Positions 57,701 through 64,000 of a stretch of 64,000 bases of DNA are shown piece by piece. This stretch comes from Hydractinia symbiolongicarpus. Its lineage: Eukaryota; Cnidaria; Hydrozoa; Anthoathecata; Hydractiniidae. Numbering within the stretch: the first letter of the stretch is position 1; each line of letters opens with the position of its first letter. The position numbers and the translations under genes are program-made. The stretch spans positions 21,849,501 through 21,913,500 of the forward strand of contig NC_079878.1 in the NCBI RefSeq assembly GCF_029227915.1, in the 5' to 3' direction. The notes under the pieces are model-generated. The model saw nothing but the letters and a program-made list of their open reading frames with translations. It ran no database searches and had not been told where the DNA came from.

Positions 57701-58695
57701 TTTAAACCTTTAGAAATAAATAAATTGTAACCATAATCTAAAGTTTTTTTTTTGGATTTTTGCTTAAAAGGCACCAACAGTCCTTTTCACCATCTGTTCC
57801 TTAACCCTTTTCGAAGAGCTTTCATTATATCACCGATCTATTTTATCAATTAATTTTTGATACTTCTTAGTTCGCCACAAAATTTTTTTACTTCAAATTA
57901 TCGATACTCTTCTTCGTCTTCTTTTTCTTCCCCGAATGATATCGGGGGTAATGGCTTTTAATAATAGTTCTTTTGGCTGCGCGTCTATGTTTGCTATATT
58001 GTTTAGTACCTTGCACATGTCTTTTGCTTTCTATAACAAAAAAAGCATATATAATTTCCACAATCGTATTTTTATGCAACAAAATATAAGATAACAAAAC
58101 CTACATGAATTCGCCTTTGACTTTGAGCATTTACTCGTTTCCCATCTGCAGTAACCAAAAAATAATAAAAATATATCGTTATGTAGATAAGGAAATTAAG
58201 ATGAACAACATACCGTTAATAACATCATCTCGATTTTTCAGGTTAGACAAAATTTCTAATGTACTTAGTTGTTTCAATGTTCTGTTGGTGAAATGATCTA
58301 GGTAAAGAAAATTTTTTAAAACTTCATTTTTAATACACTACATATACACTATTTTGTTACATGCTAACATCAAGTCAACTCAAAAACTAACGCGTGTATG
58401 CTTGATGCCCAAGTGCGCTATCATGGGATAAATGCAGCAGGATTATGGATTCTCTTTGTACTCACTTAAATCTGCTAAAAAGGAAACATTTAAATTGGCA
58501 TTGATATGTATAGGTTGTGATATTCTAGCTTGCAGGAAATTATGTGGCCTTCTTGGTATGTCTTCATAGTAAGAATTGCTTATGTTATTCGTTATTATAA
58601 AATCCAAAACGCAATGATTTAACAGTGACAGTTTTTATGTTCTGTTTAATTAAAATAAAGGTCAGATATTACTATAAAGCAATAACTTATGGTCT
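57701..58695. other. non-coding spacer
   Basis: Arm B fades out near 57.7 kb. A basic minus-strand frame at 57888-58097 exists but shows no recognisable family. Nothing else was seen. Confidence 0.35.
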
Positions 58696-58698
58696 ATT

Positions 58699-60235
58699 AT
58701 GATTTTAGGATATGCTGCTGCTCATGGTTGTTCAATGTGCAATAATGTTTTTCCTGGCGAGTTCGGAAATGGAAATTGTGGTGGTTTAAACGTCGAATTT
58801 TGGAATAAACGTACAACAGAGCAACACAGAGAGCAAATGGTTTTAATTATTGATGCTACCACTGTCAATAATAGATCCCATATATAATCTGTTTCTTGGA
58901 ACTGCCAAACACATTCTAAAAATCTGGAAAGAGCTTGGATACATAGACAAAAAAATCTTTAGAAGTTGTACGAGCAAGAGCAGACTTTTTTAATGTTTTG
59001 TGCGACGTTGGCAAGATACCAGAAAAAATAGTTAGCTCTTTTGATAGCTTTACCACAAATGAATATAAGAACTGGACACTCCTGTTTGCCTTATATTCTT
59101 TGAAGGATATTATACCCAAGGAAGATCTACAAGTTTTTCCTTGCTTGTCAGCATAGATGCCATAAAATTATATCTAAAAGACACGTGTCAGTTGCTCATC
59201 AGCTGCTTGTGGCATTTTGTAAATCATTTGAAGAGCTTTATGGCAAAGAAAGAATAACACCAAATTTGCATCTACATTGTCACTTGAGGGATGTTGTATT
59301 AGACCATGGGCCAGTGTACTCATTTTGGTTGTTCTCTTTTGAGAGGTATAATGGTGTTTTTGGAAACATGCCAAACAATAACAGGAACATTGAATGCCAA
59401 ATCATGAGACGGTTTTAATCTGACAGTACAGTCCTTAACCTTGTTCAAATTTATGAATTCAAAAACGTGCTTGAACCTTTTTTACACAATTTAACCATGC
59501 AAGCCATCAAAAAGGAACCTTAAATCACATGACAAAACAGCCATATGGACCTTATTAAACCTTCATCCAGGTTAGAAAATAGATTACCATTCTTTTGCTC
59601 TTAATGCATCATGTTGTATTATGTGAATTATTGTTATGCCTTCTCATGTTATTTTGATTTCATAGGTTAAAAGATCCTTCCACAAAAGTATGACATGGAC
59701 TAGCCTGCATTCTACAAAGAAAGAATCTGTGGATGTTCAGGGAACAAAGGATATTGCAGATTTATCTGCTACATATGCATTTATGTATCCTCTAATTGGC
59801 TTTAACAATATTGTTATTTCACCATCTTTTATGAAAGCTGACGGTATAAACATTGGAAATGACCTTCATGGTTCAAAGTCATCTAGAAATCACAAGTCTG
59901 TAAACATTATGGCATTCTGGGCTGGTTCTAGTACGCAAATTCTCAGTTTTAATGAGCAAGGGTTGGCACCTCATCCTGACATTGTTAATTTCTTTGTGCG
60001 TCATAATCTGATGATAGATGACCACTATTTGAGCATTGGTTTGCACGCTGTGACTGGAATCTATCAGTTCCAGAAGACATTCGTCACAGTTTTGGGAAAC
60101 CATACAAAATGTGCTACAGAAATTTATTTGAAAATAGTGGACCAGCTACCATTATACCTGTTGCACGTATTTTAGGTAAATTTGTTTATGCTAATTATAA
60201 TCTTAAAAGTGGACAATTGTTCCTAGGTATAGTTA
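58699..60235 (+). pseudogene. CACTA/EnSpm-type (TNP2-like) transposase remnant
   Basis: Ordered pieces in shifting frames: GYAAAHGCSMCNNVFPGEFG and WNKRTTEQHRE; DPIYNLFLGTAKHILKIWKE; then HQLLVAFCKSFEELYG, ITPNLHLHCHLRDVVLDHGP, VYSFWLFSFERYNGVFGN and NRNIECQIMRRF; finally IMAFWAGSSTQI and PHPDIVNFFVRHNLMIDDHY. This order matches animal EnSpm/CACTA transposases. At least three frameshifts are needed (near 58870, 59150 and 60100), so it is inactive. CACTA ends were not located. Confidence 0.75.
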
Positions 60236-60726
60236 GGTATTCTTACTAATGTAGATTTTAAAATTTCATCAATTATTTGTTTTGGTTAGAAATTTACATG
60301 TAGCAACATGTAAGTAGTGGCTTTATTATAAAGTTTTCAGTGCTATCTTAACTTCTTTTGACCTTGTTTGTTATTGTATTTTTTCTTTATAAATCTATTT
60401 CAAACTTTAATACTGTTTATATACAATAGGATCATCTTTAAACAAGCAACACCGGATCCTAAAATAGTTTTTTGTCGTACAAAATATGGTAGATGTCTCC
60501 CTTTATTTGTATAGATTTGTATATTAATTTATTTATTTTTTACATAAGTTTTGTATATAATTAAAGTAATTATAAATTTATTCAGATCATATGGTTTTCC
60601 TTTCCTCTCCATTTTTACTATTGAGCATTTCAGTATTTTTAGAAAAGTCATATAGATTACTAGGAAAGACATTTTGTCCGAAAGAAAATTCTGCGGTTTT
60701 GACAAAAAAATCGTCAAATCAAATTC

Positions 60727-61173
60727 TTGTTAATTTTAATATTTTTGTCATCTGCCAAGTTAAATTCTGCCAATTCAACCAAATTGACTTTCCACAAAGA
60801 TTTTATCAAGAGATCCACGGAAAAAAGGAAGGAAAGAAACAAAAAAAGAAAAATTATGCGTAAGGAAAAAAAAGGAGAAAGAATATTTAAGTTAAAGAAG
60901 AATGAGGTTTTCACTAATGAACGATTTCATGAACTTGAATTTCAAAATTCATTTTCAAAGAGGCATGTAAAACAAGTTAATAAGGGTCAAAGTAGGGATC
61001 CCATACTGTTTGATTCATCAAAACATTTAGTTAATTTGAGTCAAAATAAACAACGAAGCGTTTGCCAAGCTCTCAATTTCAAAGTTACGTATCTGCGCAG
61101 TTCCCAGGTCCAGAAATTTGGTGTAATTGCTGAAGATGCTTTTGTAATAAGTTTTCAAGGGTTCAACCCTTAG
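60727..61173 (+). CDS. charged ORF of unknown function, probably transposon-associated
   Basis: A 148-codon frame. The middle is extremely Lys/Arg-rich (about residues 28-58). The C-terminal half is well-formed globular-looking sequence: KRHVKQVNKGQSRDPILFD, SQNKQRSVCQALNFKVTYL and VQKFGVIAEDAFVISFQGFN, ending at TAG. No family recognised. It lies between the CACTA remnant and the inverted-repeat element and may be the last exon of a transposon gene. Confidence 0.4.
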   Translation: MLILIFLSSAKLNSANSTKLTFHKDFIKRSTEKRKERNKKRKIMRKEKKGERIFKLKKNEVFTNERFHELEFQNSFSKRHVKQVNKGQSRDPILFDSSKHLVNLSQNKQRSVCQALNFKVTYLRSSQVQKFGVIAEDAFVISFQGFNP

Positions 61174-62119
61174 CATAAACTCAAAACGTGCGATTTACTG
61201 TTATTTGATATATTTTACAGACCGAAGCTTATTTTACTGTCAAAAAGATTAAAGAATGAAACTTACTTTATTAGACAACAAAATAAAAAGAATAATTTTG
61301 ATCTTAAAATTAATTATTAATAAACAGGTTGTCTAGATGTCTATGTGGGAGCACGCGCAAAATCTTTCTTTATGTAAAATTGCTTAACATGAGCTGTCCG
61401 CCGAGATCGCCAAAAGAGTTCAAACAGTTTGGACTTTTCATCGATTGTTTCAGATTTTTGACGTCACATATGCTTCAGAGACAACCAGAATCAAAGTTAT
61501 AAACATAATAGAATATGCAAAGATATTTTTCTGCAGAAAAATAAAAATAAAATTCATGATTTCACGTTAAACGTTTGTTGCACATATTACTTCGTTATAG
61601 CATATGGAGATTTGATAGTAGCGTGGCCACTCGCCCGAGCGGTAAATGCGTATTAGCAAAAAAGGCCGCTAAACGTGAATTGCCTAAAAATACTGGCAAC
61701 GAACTTACCTTTTTTCCTACGTATTTTAACATTGATGAAAATAAAGGAAGACTCTATCTCTTCCTCAAAAGCAAGATTTATATTAGGATGCTTAGTATTT
61801 ATATAACCCCTAAAGACACATATAATCTTGAGAGTGAAAGATGGTAAAATATATTGTCTAAGTACTGTTATATAAACTTGGTTGAAAAATACTAGGGCAG
61901 TCAATAAGACGTTTTCTCTCTTGGTAACACAATAATATTGTGCGAGGGTAGGAAAGATTTAGTGGGTGAACTAAAAAATAAGCGAAAGTTTTCTTTTTAA
62001 ATGTTGCTGCATGTTTTATCGCTGGTATTTTTATCAATTGTACGACTTTTTAAAATGAGTACTGCGGGATTTTAGTCTTAAACCACCTGCAGACACACAT
62101 GATTTACATCTTTTTTAAC

Positions 62120-62290
62120 TAAACGGCACACCGTTTAACAGAAGCCGAAGAGACTCTTTTAAGCAAAGGTTTAAATTTACGCTTTCCATCTTCGAAAATT
62201 ACCTATGCTAGCTGTCTCTCTTTATTAAAATTTTTATATCGCTTAAATCTCCGATTAAAGCCTGAGACAGAACAAGATCATCAACCACCC
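62120..62290 (+). pseudogene. possible Penelope-like RT ORF start, left arm
   Basis: LTEAEETLLSKGLNLRFPSS followed by KFLYRLNLRL resembles the conserved L-x-x-E-x-x-LL-x-KGL-x-F region preceding the reverse transcriptase of Penelope-like elements. Upstream stops and the short length show a fragment. Assignment is from memory of the motif only. Confidence 0.4.
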
Positions 62291-62429
62291 AGCATGGAGG
62301 TATAATGGTCACGTAGACAATACACAATTTTGATAAGCATCAAATCAAAATGGTAAGTTGCTTATTAAAATTATGTTATTGCAGGGTTTACATACATCAT
62401 GTAACACTAACCAATACTTGAAAACTTAG

Positions 62430-62650
62430 TGTTGCCTAAAGGCAAAGCATGAAAAAGTACAATACTTGTGGAAAAACAATATTTTTTGTAAAACACCTAT
62501 CTCCTACATAACCTTGCTTAAAAGTATTAACAACCTGTACTTTAACTGCTTGGAATGACCGAGCACGTGAAAATGCAACATAAAGTTGGCCATGACTAAA
62601 GCAAGGTCTACGGGAACTGGGTGCGTTTAATTTGAAAGGGTAGATTTGTA
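62430..62650 (-). pseudogene. PIF1-like helicase C-terminal fragment
   Basis: The minus strand encodes SHGQLYVAFSRARSFQAVKV followed by QGYVGDRCFTKNIVF. The GQLYVA-x-SR motif is the last helicase motif of PIF1-family enzymes, common in Helitrons and other large animal transposons. Upstream helicase motifs are missing. Confidence 0.7.
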
Positions 62651-62889
62651 TTATTATTCTGGTGTTACCATGATTGTCTTAAACTTTTCATACTTTCTCA
62701 AGTTATTTGTTTTTTCAAGTATAGCTGTTGATGATCGTTGACTACAAAGTTCCCATTCCCAGAATTTTAATACCAATATCTGGTTGCGAAGCCAAAGCTC
62801 GTCATCCGAAAAATGTTTCCCTTTTCTACGATTGTAATTGTTGTGATTAGAGAGTGCCGTATCTCTGAAATGGTCATTGATAAAATCAG

Positions 62890-63149
62890 GTCTTACAATA
62901 ATCCAAGTCCGAATCTTTAACATTGCAGTATAATAATTCCAACCGAGAGACACAGCTAGCATAGTTAATTTTCGAACGTAGCATGCAGAAATTTAAACCT
63001 TTGCCTAAAAGAGACTGTTCAGCTCCTTTTAATTGCTGTGCCGTGTTGTTAAAAATGACTGCCGTTTGATCATAGCAAGAGTAAGATTTTGCATTTTTGC
63101 ATTTTCCATTAAGTCGTAAAAATGCCAGCGGAAAAACACGCAGCAACAT
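62890..63149 (-). pseudogene. possible Penelope-like RT ORF start, right arm
   Basis: The minus-strand frame carries VIFNNTAQQLKGAEQSLLGK and GLNFCMLRSKINYASC, the counterpart of the left-arm motif in opposite orientation. Truncated toward the centre. Confidence 0.4.
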
Positions 63150-64000
63150 TTAAAAAGAGGACTTTCGCTCATTTCTCAGCGACTTTTTTAAGCAAACAGA
63201 TAGTGTTACTATGGGTTAGTCTCCAGCTCCTACCCTCGCACAATATTTTTGTGTTACCACGAGAGAAAACGGCTTATTGATTAACCTAGTAGTTTTCAAC
63301 CAAATTTTTATAAACGTTACGTAGACGATATATTTCCATTTATTTCACTCTCAAATATATTCGTGCCTTCAGGAGTTATATAAATACAAAGCATCCTAAT
63401 ATCAATTTTGCTTCTGAGGAAGAGATAGAGTCTTTTTTTTTTCCTCGATGTTAAAGTACGAAGGAAAAAAGTTAAGTTCGTTGCAGGTATTTTTAGGAAG
63501 CTCACGTGTAGCGACCTTTTTTACTAAGGCGCACTTTCGATAGTTTTAGACTAAGTTCCATTTCGAAGCTAGTTACCGTAAAGGGGCAACGGAACGATAA
63601 AATTAGCCAAATCCACGCGATTTCCGAAGAATAGTATAAACGGACTATTTCCATTAGGCGAACTTTATTTTCTCCGGCTCTAACGATCTGAGCAGACAAG
63701 CTACTGTTAAATCTTGATATGCCACAGCAAACTATGATGAGCTGCAAAAGTTTGAAGTGAAAGCATGTATTTTATTTATAACCTTCTTCAGAAAAATAAT
63801 TTTGCACATTTTTTTAAGCATAACGTTTATAATTTTGATTCTGATTGGCTCTGAAACATATGTGACGTCAAAAATCGCCAACGATCGCTAAAAAGTTGTT
63901 TGAACTCTTTTGGAAATCTCAGCGGACATCTCATGTTATGCAATTTGTTACGCAATTTTATGTAAACAAAGATTATGCTTATATCCCAATTGCATCCCGA

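Larger units (their letters stand above)
61350..63985. mobile_element. long inverted repeat enclosing a helicase fragment
   Basis: The left arm (about 61350-62290) and the reverse complement of the right arm (about 62890-63985) match in order: CCAAAAGAGTTCAAACA, TTTTTGACGTCACATATG, ATATTGTGCGAGGGTAGGA, GCAAAGGTTTAAATTT and CTATGCTAGCTGT. Arms differ by indels. Both contain the same short coding-like motif (see the arm entries). The 0.6-kb centre carries a PIF1-like helicase tail. Confidence 0.72.

Noticed and set aside
57888..58097. Basic minus-strand 69-codon frame
   Set aside because: Low-complexity Lys/Arg-rich sequence without family resemblance; not called as a gene.
1..64000. Search for tRNA, rRNA or CRISPR-like arrays
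   Set aside because: No cloverleaf B-box pattern, rRNA core or evenly spaced direct repeats with unique spacers were seen by eye; the tandem arrays found are degenerate satellites.

Overview
This window is eukaryotic, most likely from a cnidarian, and a hydrozoan seems the best guess. It is AT-rich, with short GT-AG introns, class 1-1 EGF exons and animal-only modules (EMI, calcium-binding EGF, sushi, ADAM, F5/8C). It also holds decayed DNA transposons. The organism assignment is inference from style only. No bacterial operons, rRNA, tRNA or CRISPR arrays were seen.

Region 1 (1-6449) is upstream non-coding DNA. It carries a 1.84-kb element with 39-bp terminal inverted repeats (349-2192) and a small palindromic MITE (2760-3058). 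Region 2 (6455-25997, + strand) is one large gene that I could thread through 18 exons with every splice phase agreeing. It encodes a 2,472-residue type I membrane protein: signal peptide, EMI, EGF, seven cbEGF, two sushi, a further EGF, about 1,425 residues of unassigned ectodomain containing a glycine zipper and a furin-like site, two Ig domains, an unassigned pre-membrane stretch, an ephrin-receptor-like cysteine module, one TM helix and a 55-residue tail with endocytic motifs. Intron 2 is stuffed with repeats.

Region 3 (26-30.5 kb) is non-coding, with a 0.7-kb TIR element and a partial second copy. Region 4 (30564-43226, - strand) is an ADAM-family metalloprotease gene whose exons are still readable but carry at least five lesions. 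A beta-trefoil-like/F5/8C exon set sits inside its cysteine-rich domain. Region 5 (about 50.45-57.7 kb, + strand) is an inverted, more decayed second copy of the same locus. The two arms flank a 7-kb spacer that contains a pogo/Tigger-like transposon (44904-47808) carrying a DDE transposase remnant and a divergently oriented HIRAN-like ORF.

Region 6 (58.7-64 kb) is a transposon graveyard: a CACTA/EnSpm-type transposase remnant, an unidentified charged ORF, and a long inverted repeat whose arms hold what looks like the start of a Penelope-like reverse transcriptase ORF, with a PIF1-helicase fragment between them. Only the 6.4-26 kb gene looks intact; the rest of the coding signal is decayed.
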